A stretch of DNA of 64,000 nt from Ryuthela nishihirai (GCA_038380435.1 JAWZYU010000007.1:20997001-21061000), one strand, 5' to 3'. Numbered from the stretch's first letter, positions 11,976-22,204 are shown. Program-made: numbers and translations. Notes: a model not told the origin generated them from the letters alone.

Positions 11976-12830
11976 ATCACTCTGTTCTTGTTATATAGCC
12001 TACTCAAAGAGAGAGAATTTCCTCCTTGAGACCATTCTCCTTCTTGACTTGATCCGATTCTACATCAATTTGTTTCGAATAGTTAACAGTATCTATCATG
12101 CTATTTAATCAGGTTGAAAACTGGAGCATTACCATTCTATACACGCAATTGTATAAAACGTTCGCTTTGGTCTCATTAACACAGCGTGTTTTCGATGATG
12201 CTTTAACAGTAGAAAGTAAATGTTTACTTACCACATTTTTGTTCTTATGGAAACACTAAAAGAGAACCTAAAATCCAATTCTTCACAGAAAGAAAAACGT
12301 GGGGGGAAGAAAAGAAACAAAACAGCCATTAGTAAGACGTCAGAGTGGGTAAAAAAAGAAAAAGAAAGCATTTGAACCTCAATCAATTTCGTTGTTGAAC
12401 ATTCTCTCAGACAAAACCCAAACACAGAAAACGAACACGTACTCTCTGCAGCACTTCAAATTCCTCTCTATAGCGACAACAAATACTCGATCCACACACC
12501 ACAGTGAATTGTCCGGGGGTTTTTATTTTCTTCACCACATCTGCTAACAACACATTCTGCTTTGCACATGTTCGATCGCTCGTTTTGTTCTTATGGTAAA
12601 AACTTTCAGCATGCTATTACAGCGATTCGCCCCTTTTTTGCTTCGATTACATCTACAATGACTGGTTTTAAGCATTCGTTTAAATCCTTTGCGTTAGACG
12701 GGAAAAAGGATTACATCTTTCTGAGTTGGAAAACATGTTCGGATTGTGAAAATAAAAATAATCGATCTGGAATTTTTCTATTAGAAGTATGTTTTAGAAG
12801 TTATAGAAAAAGGAAATTTTGTTTACGTAT
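11976..12830. other. Spacer, no gene seen
   Basis: A/T-rich DNA. A 151-codon frame (12562-13017) starts here but runs mainly through simple sequence and the 21-bp repeat that follows. I do not accept it as a gene. Confidence 0.45.
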
Positions 12831-12831
12831 A

Positions 12832-12985
12832 GCTGTCTATCTCTTTCGTATAGTTATCTGTCTTTATCGTATAACTATCTGTCTTAATTTTACAGCTATT
12901 TGTCTCTATCTTATATCTATCTGCCTTTGTCGTATTGTTATCTGTCTCTATCGTATAGCTATATCTCTCTCTATCGCACAGATTG
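12832..12985. repeat. 21-bp tandem repeat, ~7 units
   Basis: Units resemble gtatagttatctgtctttatc. Because 21 is a multiple of 3, both strands read as 7-residue repeats (CLYRIVI-like on plus, TDSYTIK-like on minus). This explains the open frames without requiring a protein. Confidence 0.8.
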
Positions 12986-13380
12986 AAGAAGATAATGAGT
13001 TGAAATTTTATATTTAGTCGTGCTCTTTCATCCACGCCGCCTGGATACAGAAAAAAGTAAAGGGGTCAACAGATTAAATCGAGCAGGAAAAAAATGGGGA
13101 GGGGAAGGCCAAGATACTGGATTTCTAGTGCAGTATAACATTTTTCATCTTCGGTTTAGAGGTTTTTAAAACATTCTCGAAAAATGCGCGAAGCACGCAA
13201 AACTTCAATAATTTTTTCCCACCATTACACTTACTATAATTCTCCATTTCTATCTAGGAACTACCCCCTTTTCCTTCCTTTGTGAGAGAAATTATTTATT
13301 ATATATATATTAACATATAATTGTTCTTAGAATTACGCATCTTTTGATACAATAAATAAATGTTGGCGTCTATTGATCTA
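12986..13380. other. AT-rich spacer
   Basis: Nothing recognised. Confidence 0.45.
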
Positions 13381-13440
13381 TCCTTGAGCGACACGTTTTT
13401 TTAGCACAATGGACTAAACGGCTATGTCACAAGAACACTA
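13381..13440 (-). mobile_element. SINE-A tail fragment
   Basis: Short antisense remnant: tgagcgacacgtttttttag, cacaatggactaaacggc and tgtcacaag match the 3' end of SINE-A. Confidence 0.65.
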
Positions 13441-13547
13441 ATAGTTCGTGTTATGATAGGTGAAAGGAATACACTGGTTATAGATAGCTTAAACAAGTTC
13501 TATTATGCTTTCATTTCAGATGTTTTTTTTTTGCTATGTAGTAGGTA

Positions 13548-14237
13548 CAGTACGGGTGCAAATTAGTTGGGACAAGCGAAGGGACGCTAAGTCCCTTCCG
13601 CTGTAGAGTCTAAACTGCTGCAAGTCTAAACTTGTTCGTGACGTTCTGCTGCAAGTCTAAACTTGTTCGTGACCTTCTGCTGCAACTCTAAACTAATCCA
13701 ACAGACGCTTCACCCCATTGAAGGAATGATGGACAGCAAAAAGTACATACATAGTCGTTCTGGAGGAGAAAATGGTCCCAACACTGCAGAAGCTGTTTCC
13801 TAACGGCGATGGGATATTTCAACAGGATCTGGCTCCATGCCACAATTTTAAGCTTGCTAAGAGCTTCTTTACCCAGCAACATTTGTAGGTATTGGAGTGG
13901 CGAGGAAATCCACCCGATCTAAATTCCATTGAAAATTGTGAAAAGGCAATGAATGATTAAAGCGCGCATATCTAAGATGAAGCGCGCATATCTAAGATAG
14001 AAGATTGCATGACGAAAACCAAAATGATAGAAAGTATCATGAAAGTTGGTACCATGACCCTGAAGTGAAGGAGATGTGTGGAAAGCTAGTGGCATCAATG
14101 GTTGAGAGGGTGAAAGAAGTAATTAAAGCTAAGGGGGGTCACATTCACTATTAACTACACTATTAAACAAATAAACATTTTAGTTGTGTCTTTGTTACTG
14201 CATTTTCCTATTGTCCCAACTAATTTGCACAGTACTG
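13548..14237 (+). mobile_element. Tc1-like transposon remnant with intact ends
   Basis: A 690-bp element bounded by inverted repeats of about 28 bp (cagtac..gtgcaaattagttgg at the left, its complement at the right) and flanked by TA (13546-13547, 14238-14239). Inside, broken plus-strand transposase can be read: the second-aspartate region QQDLAPCH near 13833, the WRGNPPDLNSIEN region near 13902, and a C-terminal IKAKGGHIHY near 14124. Stops and frameshifts interrupt it and most of the N-terminus is missing. A 31-bp unit (tgctgcaagtctaaacttg) is repeated at 13615-13690. It belongs to the Tc1/mariner DDE family and is inactive. Confidence 0.9.
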
Positions 14238-14239
14238 TA

Positions 14240-14735
14240 GATGGTAAAGCCAAAAAACAGCCAGTGTACAAGAAGCAATCAACAGCCTTATTCTGTTGAT
14301 CTGCTTCTTTTTCCCTTTCACTTCCTTCTAGCATTAATAAGATTAAGTATACCATGTTAGCAAAAATGAGCAAGAAATTTATCATGGTAAGCTCATAAAT
14401 TTTAGAGTTTCTCGAAGACTCAGTGTTAAAAATGATTCTCTTACTCCTAGTGCGACATATCTTAGGCTTATTTGTAAGACACTTTGCCAAGTGATTAGAT
14501 CCTATTTTGGACCTTCTTAAGACTTGGTCTTCCTAACGGAAGTAGACTATTTATTATAAACTGACACATCCTGAAGAATATTACTACAGAGTGCGGCTAA
14601 ATAATTAGAAACCGGGCCCTATTTATCATAATTGCAACGAAAAATACATATATGCAAAGGAAAAAGTCACGTGCTATGATATCCTTCTCTCGCTCATAAA
14701 TCCAAGCGGCAATGCCACTAGCCAACGTTCGATCA
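14240..14735. other. Spacer
   Basis: A 111-codon minus-strand frame (14155-14490) overlaps the transposon end and has no recognised domain. Nothing else is seen. Confidence 0.4.
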
Positions 14736-14736
14736 C

Positions 14737-14950
14737 GAGATGGGGAAAATGTGGCATAACTGACTTCCAAAAAGGTGCTATTATTGATACTGGAGCGACT
14801 GGTGGAAACCTTAGCAAAACTATGGAAATCCGTGACTATCCAAAGTTATTATCTCTAAAGTTTATACAAGAGGGTTAACAGAGTTCAGATAGACGTTGAA
14901 CTGTGCACTGAATGCCCACTGCGTTCAATATAGGCGGAGATCAACTCATA
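14737..14950 (+). pseudogene. Tc1-type transposase N-terminal fragment
   Basis: The plus strand reads as a decayed helix-turn-helix start: MGKCGITDFQKGAIIDTGAT, then NLSKTMEI. This corresponds to the LSxFERGMIIxARRAG-type opening of Tc1 transposases. No TIRs were located. It may be a separate insertion from the neighbouring mariner-like element. Confidence 0.6.
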
Positions 14951-15163
14951 TCAACTAGAACAACGTGCAGGGAATTTTCCGATATTTGCAGTTTGGCAAT
15001 CAGATCTTATTCAGAAACTCCAATTTCGCCCAAAAATCGGAACGTGAAGCTTCATTGGTGTTAGAAAAGGCGTTGGTGTCATTGGTGTTAGAAAAGGCGT
15101 TAAAAATGTTATATTTTCATATGAATCGAGATAGAGGCTATTTTGTACAGATGCAATGTGTCG

Positions 15164-15211
15164 CTTCCATTATACAAACTACTGGACATCCAGTAGTTTG
15201 TATAGTGGAAG
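15164..15211. repeat. 22-bp-stem hairpin
   Basis: cttccattatacaaactact (15164 onward) pairs with 15190-15211 around the loop acat, with about one mismatch. Half of the right arm is then repeated again at 15218-15240 (agtttgtatagtggaaggat). Confidence 0.75.
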
Positions 15212-15320
15212 GATATAATAAGTTTGTATAGTGGAAGGATATATGTGGAATTTGTATAGGAGAAGATAGTTCGAAACTATTGGAAAGGGAGTCATGACGT
15301 TGGGGACGTTCACATGGTGC

Positions 15321-15803
15321 CTACAGGGTTTCCGACAAATAATGGTGGGGGTTTCGTGAAGCCCTCTCTCCAAATGCACAAAAGGAATTTGTATCTGTAT
15401 ATTCCCCACTCAAAGAATTTCAAGAGAATGCCAGACAAGACGGCGAACTGCCACATTTCGCAATAGATGTTATGGAAGTTCTTAGTGCAACATTTCCAGA
15501 CAGATGGAATGGTAGGGGTGATCCAATTTTATGGCCACCAATGAACATTAATTTGACACTCCTCGATTTTTTTTCTCCACCTATAAATATATATTTCTTC
15601 TCCTCCGAAAATATAACATTTTTTGTCCAATCGGAATACCTATTGGACATATTCGGGATCACCAAGAGTGCATGTATAGTGATTCAATAATTATGCTCTA
15701 TTTGAGGTACGCTTTCAATTAAAACGTTACTTTCTTGAATACACATATTTTTTTCTACATATTGGTTCTCGAAACCCCACCATTATTTTTCGGACACCTG
15801 TAG
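15321..15803 (+). mobile_element. Mariner-like deletion derivative with TIRs
   Basis: TIRs of about 31 bp begin cagggtttccgacaaataat (15324) and end with the complement cggacacctg (15800), next to TA at 15322-15323 and 15801-15802. The interior (15400-15580) keeps a mariner/Tc1-type catalytic-domain piece: PHFAIDVMEVLSATFPDRWN, then GRGDPILWPP and LTLLDFF. Known relatives read FPxRWIGRGGPIxWPPRSPDLTPLDFF. The transposase is mostly deleted, so the copy is non-autonomous. Confidence 0.85.
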
Positions 15804-15839
15804 GTCTGGAGTGTCGATAAATTACCGCAGTGTATTTAA

Positions 15840-15972
15840 CCTTTTCACTACCATACCGACCGAAAACGGCACAAGCTGCAGGTAGGAGGTATAGTGAAAA
15901 GAAAGGAATAGAATTAGTTGGACAGATCCATGTAAATTATCTGCCGTTTTGGGCCGGTATGGTAGTGAAAGG
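15840..15972. mobile_element. piggyBac-like MITE
   Basis: A 133-bp element with roughly 31-bp terminal inverted repeats: ccttttcactaccataccga at the left and ggtatggtagtgaaagg at the right. TTAA (15836-15839) precedes it; attttaaa follows, so the second TTAA is imperfect. TTAA targeting and CC-start TIRs suggest the piggyBac superfamily, but with so short a body this is tentative. Confidence 0.65.
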
Positions 15973-15997
15973 ATTTTAAAAAACATCTCATGACGTA

Positions 15998-16238
15998 CAG
16001 TCGCTCAAAAAAACATCCGAACACTATGGTTGATTACAGAATTCAGAAAAAATATCTGGTAACGATTTTTTTTTAGAAATCAGTGATCTGGCAACCTTCG
16101 TCTACATGAGTCTGGAAACCTTCGTGTACGTACACGAAGGTTTACAGATCACTAATTTTTAAAAAAAAAATCGTTGCTGGATATTTTTTCTGAATTCTGT
16201 AATCAACCATTTTGCTCGGATACTTTTTTGAGTGACTG
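15998..16238. mobile_element. Fold-back MITE, TA-flanked
   Basis: A 241-bp near-perfect palindrome. The arms begin cagtcgctcaaaaaaacatc and end with the complement gagtgactg. TA lies at 15996-15997 and 16239-16240. The centre contains the perfect palindrome ccttcgtgtacgtacacgaagg. A half copy of the same family is at 58965-59069. The ends and target fit a Tc1/mariner-mobilised MITE. Confidence 0.85.
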
Positions 16239-16255
16239 TACACCCTGTTATGTTA

Positions 16256-16350
16256 TTTCGAGATCATCCAACGTCTTATTTTTAACGTGCGGAGGATACG
16301 GCCCTCCTGTAAAAGTTTAACGTTCCACCTTATAATGTATTGATGGGATA
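16256..16350 (-). mobile_element. SINE-A internal fragment
   Basis: Old antisense fragment: catccaacgtcttatttt, taacgtgcggagg and tttaacgttccac match the central part of SINE-A. Confidence 0.6.
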
Positions 16351-16558
16351 TTATGGTAGAGCTATATAGATTTTTATTTATATAATAATTTATAATAATT
16401 TATTTCCATACTTATTTACAGAAACATTAAAACAAAATTTGGCATCAAATTTGGATGGAAACAGTAAAATGAAATAATATGAAAATAAAATGCATAACTG
16501 ATAGAAACATACACTTAATAAGTAACTCTGTGTAATCTATGAGTTACAAAACAACTCT
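16351..16558. other. AT-rich spacer
   Basis: Short A/T-rich stretch with nothing recognised. Confidence 0.4.
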
Positions 16559-16912
16559 TAGGTTGGGCACATGGGCTAAATGGCCAGGTCACATGGACCC
16601 CGAAGGCTCAGAGAAGGGGACCCACTGGAACAGCTGTTGGGAGACAGATGGTAGCCTCCCGTCAAGGCCATCCAGCGTGTTCTTTAACGTGCACAGGGTA
16701 TGAACTCTCCCGCACACGGGGCCACTTTTTAACGTCCCATACGATGGACGACGGTCTTTCCAAGCCCATCGGTGTCCTATACTGACCGTGGGCAGGGCGG
16801 GGAATTTTGCGGAGATAAATCTCAACGGTGACCCAGGTGGGACTCGAACCTGGGAACTACAGATTACGAGCCTGTCGTGCTACCAACTGAGCCCCCCCCC
16901 CCCCCCCCCCCG
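16559..16912 (-). mobile_element. SINE-A with tail deletion and poly-C
   Basis: Antisense copy. Most of the tail (tgttttacctctgagcgg part) is deleted, leaving ggttgggcacatgggctaaa. The body and head are intact through ctaccaactgagc. It ends in about 20 C at 16891-16910, an expansion of the C-rich head end. Confidence 0.88.
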
Positions 16913-17430
16913 ACCACTCTTACAGATTACAAAAGCAAAATTTTACTGTAAACGAAAATCTTCGGTAGTGGAAAAAAATTTAAACCTTTTAAAGATATTA
17001 CATAAGATAATCTGAGATAAACTAAGAAATTGCATTAAAAATGTCTACAATATCATCAGTATTTAACAAAAAAATTTGTTTTTGATTTTTTTTTTCTGAA
17101 AATTACATTAATTTTTTCCTTCTTTTATACTATTAGGTAAAGAATTATATAATTTTGGTGCAATAAAATTAAAATGCTTATGTATTTCTATCTTTCATTT
17201 CACAAAATGAAACATGTTTGTAGAACATCTGGTATCGTATGGGATGAACCGTTTTTCGATCCAATTGTTGTTTTTATGTAGAAACAAAAGACTTCTGTAT
17301 AAATATAACTTTGTCAATGGTATTATATCATTGTTTATGTAATGATAATTTACATTGCTATTTGAAATTAATTTTACAATTTTATTTTTAAATTTCACTA
17401 GAGGAAATAGGTTTATGGGATCTATATTTT
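16913..17430. other. AT-rich spacer
   Basis: No gene, RNA or element recognised. Confidence 0.45.
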
Positions 17431-17687
17431 AAGTAGGTTGGATTATTTCTGAGGCACTTTTTTTGCATATACCGGGCTGAATGGCTAGGTCATAAGGACC
17501 CCCTAGGACTCAGATAAGGTTAGAGGAAGGGGACTCACTGGAACAGCTGTTGGGAGACAGATGGTAGCCTCCTGTCAAGGCCATCCAACGTGTTCTTTAA
17601 GGTGCACAGGTTATGGTTCTCCCGCACACGGGGCCACTGCTTGACGTTCCATCCGACGGACGGCAGCCTTTTCAAGCCCATCGGTGT
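17431..17687 (-). mobile_element. SINE-A, 5' half missing
   Basis: Antisense copy from ggttggattatttctgagg to caagcccatcggtgt at 17687, where homology stops abruptly. The head is absent. Confidence 0.82.
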
Positions 17688-17882
17688 ATATATAAGAATA
17701 TCCCAACAGAGGCAGAGTGGTCTAAACGCAGAGAATTACAGATTAGCAGCTTGTTGGACCTAAGCGAAACCCACTCCAAATTTATCAAACTATTCGAAGA
17801 CCATTAGCGATTAACATTACCCCTCTAAAACATATCTACCTTAAGAAAAATTTCTCTAAAACTTAAACCGCTGAAATGCCAA

Positions 17883-18006
17883 ATAATTAATTAAATTATT
17901 TTATACGAACTGATTTTGGAATATTTAATCCAGATGATTTGCTTAAAACTTCAATTTACCATTTTGGAAATCTTAATTAATTTGATAAATATTCTGAAGA
18001 AATTAT
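17883..18006. repeat. Unnamed dispersed repeat, copy 1
   Basis: About 124 bp, near-identical (I estimate about 95%) to 20582-20705 in the same orientation. Shared landmarks are ttttatacgaactgattttg, atccagatgatttgctt and aattaatttgataaatattc. The flanks differ. Confidence 0.85.
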
Positions 18007-18768
18007 GACCTTTTCCTCAAGAAAAAAAAAATAAATACGAAAAAGAGTATGTGTCTCACAGCTCTCACTTTTCCTCAAGAAACCAGAAGAAAATTCATCA
18101 GCAATCTTCTCTGCACTGCTATCTAATACTCGGATGCAAATCTGGCGCGTCTCCAGAATAAGAATTAATAAACACCTTACATAATGCATCTGTCCGATCC
18201 ATTTTCACGCCGTAATGGCTATGAATAATCCTATTTTCACTTTTTTTCGCTCTTGATTTTTCTGCATGAACCTACAAAAGGGTGGAATGATTGAGGAAAC
18301 AATGCCTTGCTCGGATCTCGATAAACGCGGTAGCGCCATTGTATCACCAGGAGCATTTTTTTGGCGTATTTTCTTGACGTCAGATAATTTCGTTAATTTT
18401 CATCCTTTCTTAAAGAGCTATAAAAAAAAAAGATCTCTTGGCTGAAGAATCAAAGCTAGTGATGGTGATAATCTAATTCTTTTTGCATCTTTCCCCGGTC
18501 AGAAAAGGTCCGTCTACACTTGATCTTTTGACACCGTACTTCTCAAAAGAGGCATTATTATTCCATTTTTTTTCTTCGCCAAAGCAACGTCAACCGAAAT
18601 TTTCGTAACATATTAAGTTTCGGAAAAATTATGAAAAAGAATTAAGCACATGAAAGAGAATTAAAGTGGTGAAGATTCTGAAAGTGCCGGCCAAAGAAGA
18701 AAAACATGATATTTATCAATATCAAGTACACTTTCCTGACGAAAATATTCAGATTTGTTTTTTTTTTT
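18007..18768. other. Spacer with CRE-like and TATA-like motifs
   Basis: TGACGTCA at 18375-18382 lies 37 bp upstream of TATAAAA at 18419-18425. This could be a promoter-like arrangement, but no coding region follows, and such motifs arise by chance in A/T-rich DNA. Confidence 0.25.
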
Positions 18769-19160
18769 GTGGGTTGAGTTGTTTTACCACTGAGCAGCAT
18801 TTTTTTTTTTTGCACACCATGGGCTAAATGGCTAGGTCGCATGGACCTCGAAGGCTCATAGAAGGTTGGGGGAGGGGACCCACTGGAACAGCTGTTGGGA
18901 GACAGATGGTAGCCTCACGTCAAGGCCATCCAGCGTGTTCTTTAACGTGCACAGGATATGGCTTTCTCGCACACGGAACCACGGCTTAACGTCCCATCCG
19001 ACGGACGGCGACCTTTCTAAGCCCATCAGTGTCCCCTACTGACTAGGCAGGGAGGGGAATTTTGCGGAGATAAATCTCAACGCTGACCCAGGCGGGACTC
19101 GAACCTGGGAACCGCAGATTACGAGCCTGGCGCGCTACCGACTGAGCCAACCCCACCCCC
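18769..19160 (-). mobile_element. SINE-A, full length
   Basis: Antisense copy from ggttgagttgttttaccac to gcgcgctaccgactgagcc. All domains are present. Confidence 0.9.
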
Positions 19161-19164
19161 ACCC

Positions 19165-19240
19165 CCAGGCCTAGCGGGGCTCGAACCTGGGAACTGCAGA
19201 TTACGAGTCTGCGGTACCGACTGAGGCACAACCCTCCCCA
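19165..19240 (-). mobile_element. Second SINE-A tRNA head in tandem
   Basis: Right after the full copy comes another head-only segment: ggggctcgaacctgggaact, gcagattacgagtct, ggtaccgactgaggc. The result is a SINE with two successive tRNA-like heads. Confidence 0.75.
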
Positions 19241-19661
19241 CAGACCAATGCGATTTAGTAGTTCAGAGATTCACGTGTGAGTGCGACATGGAACAATTAC
19301 AACAATTTTTATAGGACAACGCATCGGCAGCTTCAGCTTCATCATTTAGTATCATCAAAATAAATTAGTACCGAAACGTCTGCCTGGCGGTAGGCGACCG
19401 CGCAGACACTGGGAAAAAACGTAGATTTCTACTATGGCGCAATGAAGTTAGTTCCCACACTAGCTTAATTGCTACCAGACTTTCGAGAAACTATTATCGA
19501 TAGATTTAGTCACCCTGCATTTTTTTACTTTTTGGACATATAGGATAGAGAAGAATCCTAGAAGTTGCTCCTAGCTCTTACAGGCCTACTAAGACTGAAA
19601 TTATTGCTGACCGCTGCCTCAGTTAGAGTTAACGCAAAGTTTGCCTTGCTGGAACAGTCTC
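19241..19661. other. Spacer
   Basis: Mixed-composition DNA with no recognised gene or element. Confidence 0.4.
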
Positions 19662-20006
19662 TAGCTCCCTAACCGCTGTGCTAGTTAAGGCCACAATTGG
19701 GCCTTAGCTATCTCCCTAACCGCTATGCTAGTTAAGGCCACAGTTGGGCCTTAGCTAGCTCCCTAACCGCTATGCTAGTTAAGGCCACAGTTGGGCCTCA
19801 GCTAGCTCCCCAACCGCTATGCTAGATAAGGCTACAGTTGGGCCTTAGCTAGCTCCCTAACCGCTACGCTAGTTAAGGCCACAGTTGAGCCTTAGCTAGC
19901 TCCTTAGAGCTCAAAAGAGTTTGTTAATTAGAGCTCAAATTAATTAAGTTAGCTCACAGTTAGCTCTAAGGCTCAACTGTGGCCTTAACTAGCATAGCGG
20001 TTAGCA
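19662..20006. repeat. 47-bp tandem array with inverted copy
   Basis: Five units of 47 bp (ctccctaaccgctatgctag, ttaaggccacagttgggcc, ttagctag) run from 19664 to about 19903. After a 60-bp spacer, an inverted copy of the unit occurs at 19966-20006 (aaggctcaactgtggcctta, actagcatagcgg). A transcript could fold any unit onto the inverted copy. Confidence 0.88.
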
Positions 20007-20149
20007 ATCACGTTTCCATTTTGTGGAATTTTAACCTATTGGTTTGAAATTTCGTACGCATTTGTATCTTCTTTGTCCCCTTGTAGGTAAAGCGATCGAG
20101 ACTCTACAAGCCTTGGGAGGAGAACAACCCCATTAAAATATCGCCTCTG

Positions 20150-20330
20150 TTACTTGCGACAGTCATGAATGGAGATAGGCGCACATTTCTTTTTGGGGGG
20201 CAGGAAAAGTTATGAGAGGATAAATACGCGTCACATTTTTTTGACAGGAAAAGTTACGAATGAAGAAATGCGCGCCACACATTTATCGATAGTTGTGAAA
20301 GTTATCAATGAAGAGGAGAAATACGTTCGC
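20150..20330. repeat. ~57-bp tandem repeat, 3 units
   Basis: Diverged units share gaaaagttatgaatgaagaa and tgcgcgccacatttttt motifs. The 62-codon frame over it is repeat-derived. Confidence 0.6.
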
Positions 20331-20581
20331 TCCGAAAGTTACAGAACTTTGATTTAAATATTGAAACTTCCATAACTCATAAAATACTGAACGAATATTG
20401 TTGAAAATCGAGATATTGATACATTCGATTAAGGTCTATCTGCTATCACATTTTTCAAACCAAAAAACTTATTTTAGAAGTTTTAGAACATTAGACGTTA
20501 GTTGCCTTTGCTAAAACAGAGAGATGTGTCTTAATTTACGGAAACCAGTGTATATGTGATTATATGTATATTAATAATTCG

Positions 20582-20705
20582 CACTTAATTGAATTATTTT
20601 ATACGAACTGATTTTGGAACTTTTAATCCAGATGATTTGCTTAAAACTGCAATTTACCATTTTGGAAATCTTAATTAATTTGATAAATATTCTGGAGAAA
20701 TTATG
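20582..20705. repeat. Unnamed dispersed repeat, copy 2
   Basis: Partner of 17883-18006, same orientation. Both copies end near aaattatga and then diverge. Its boundaries may be those of a small non-autonomous element, but no TIR or tail is evident. Confidence 0.85.
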
Positions 20706-21009
20706 AGCGGACTCACTTTTGGCAGGATGTTTTTAACCTGCCAAAAGTTCGCTGCGAATTTTTGGCAGGATAAAAACAACGACAGCAATATTAGACCATA
20801 ACAGCACGACACTGAAATCTGCGACTGGCATGGTAATAGGAACATTAGAATTTGTCTGTGAATGACTGTAAAAAGGTAAAATCTGATGAATCACGTTCCC
20901 ATTTTCACCACGTAGATGGATGGCTACGCATATGGTGAAAACAATACGAGGTAATAAATGTCGTGTGCATTTTGCAAATAGTGCAGGACTGTGGTGTCAT
21001 GGCCTCTGA
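20706..21009. other. Spacer with 11-bp-stem hairpin
   Basis: cttttggcagg (20716-20726) pairs perfectly with 20737-20747; a third copy, tttttggcagga, follows at about 20760. Nothing else is seen. Confidence 0.5.
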
Positions 21010-21858
21010 CAGTGGTTCCCAACCTGTGGGTTGGGTTGTTTTACCTCTGAGCGGCACTTTTTTGCACACCATGGGCTAAATGGCCAGGTCACATGAACCC
21101 CGAAGGCTCAGAGAAGGTTGGGGGAGTGTACCCACTGGAACAGCTATTGGAAGACACATGGTAGCATCCCGTCAAGGCCATCGAGGGTTCTTTAACGTCA
21201 ACAGGGTATGGCTCTCCCGCACATGAGGTCACGGCTTAACGTCCCATCCGACGGACGGCGGCCTTTCCAAGCCCATCGGTGTCCCCTACTGACTGTGGGC
21301 AGGGCGGGGAATTTTGCGGAGATAAATCTCAACGCTGACCCAGCTGGGACTCGAACCTGGGAACTATAGATTACGAGCCTGGCGCGCTACCGACTGAGCC
21401 ACCCCCGCCCCGCCCCTCCCCTCCCAACCGGTGGTCCGCGAAGGTAGTAAAGGAGGTCTGCGTGTTATTTTCATATTTCACAAAGCTCTAACAGAAATAA
21501 TAAATTTAGCACTATTTCATACTGTGTTACATTTTGTTGCTTTTTACAGGAATTATGTCAATTTAATATGGCAACACTGGTTATCTCGTGCTGATTACAT
21601 GATAAAATTGGCTGTTAATGACATACGAATATCTTGAGCATCGAATTTTGCCACTCAATTGTGTAGATTCATGTCATAAAATAACCAAAAAATGAATAGC
21701 TTATAAAGAGCTAGATAAAAACAGTTATAGAACTTTATAAGAAGTCCTCTTTGCAAGGAAGAGAGTCTGCAAAAAGAGTTAGACTTGGTAGGGATGTTGG
21801 CAAAACGAATCAGAATTCGAAAGTGAAAATGTGATGCTGAAAAGGTTAGGAACCGCTG
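21010..21858. mobile_element. hAT-type non-autonomous element, split by SINE
   Basis: The left end cagtggttcccaacc (21010) and right end aggttaggaaccgctg (21858) form short TIRs of the CAGNGGTTCYCAACC hAT type. SINE-A is inserted at 21030-21422. An expected 8-bp duplication is not evident (gcctctga versus gtgatgaa), so the boundaries are less certain. No transposase frame is seen. Confidence 0.65.
21030..21422 (-). mobile_element. SINE-A, young, inserted in hAT element
   Basis: Full-length antisense copy. The duplication CCCAACC[T/G]GTGG flanks it (21018-21029 and 21423-21434, one mismatch). It ends in cgccccgcccct at the head side. Confidence 0.92.
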
Positions 21859-21995
21859 GTGATGAACCTCTCAGTGATGGGGAAACTACAGCAAGTGAAG
21901 GAATTTAATCTGACCCCCTAAGATTCTCACAAGAGCACTTCCGAATTCAAGGTATTGTTATTTTTGAGAATTTTATAGCAAATTGTGCGCACGTT

Positions 21996-22204
21996 AAGTC
22001 ACAATAAAACGATAACAGATTTGAACGTGCCGCAGTCCGCAACTCACAACCAACGGCAATCACGGAAAGGTTCGCTGCTCAGAGTAAATAAAGACTGCCG
22101 AAACCGAAGAGTAGGAGTGATCAGCGAACCTTTCCGTGATTGCCGTTGGTTGTGAGTTGCTGACTGCGGCACGTTCAAATTTGTTATCGTTTTATTGTGA
22201 TTTC
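21996..22204. repeat. Long near-perfect hairpin, ~80-bp arms
   Basis: The left arm 21996-22080 and right arm 22117-22204 are almost exact reverse complements (for example cgtgccgcagtccgcaactc versus gagttgctgactgcggcacg, about two mismatches). The loop is about 36 nt. It is more GC-rich than its surroundings. No transposon-type ends or target duplication were recognised. It is a candidate fold-back element or hairpin-RNA source. Confidence 0.88.

Noticed and set aside
12562..13017. 151-codon open frame
   Set aside because: A third of it is the 21-bp tandem repeat and the rest is A/T-rich with no recognised domain. The opposite strand is equally open there.
18375..18425. Promoter (CRE-like plus TATA-like motif)
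   Set aside because: No downstream gene or transcript start can be supported. Motif co-occurrence is expected by chance.
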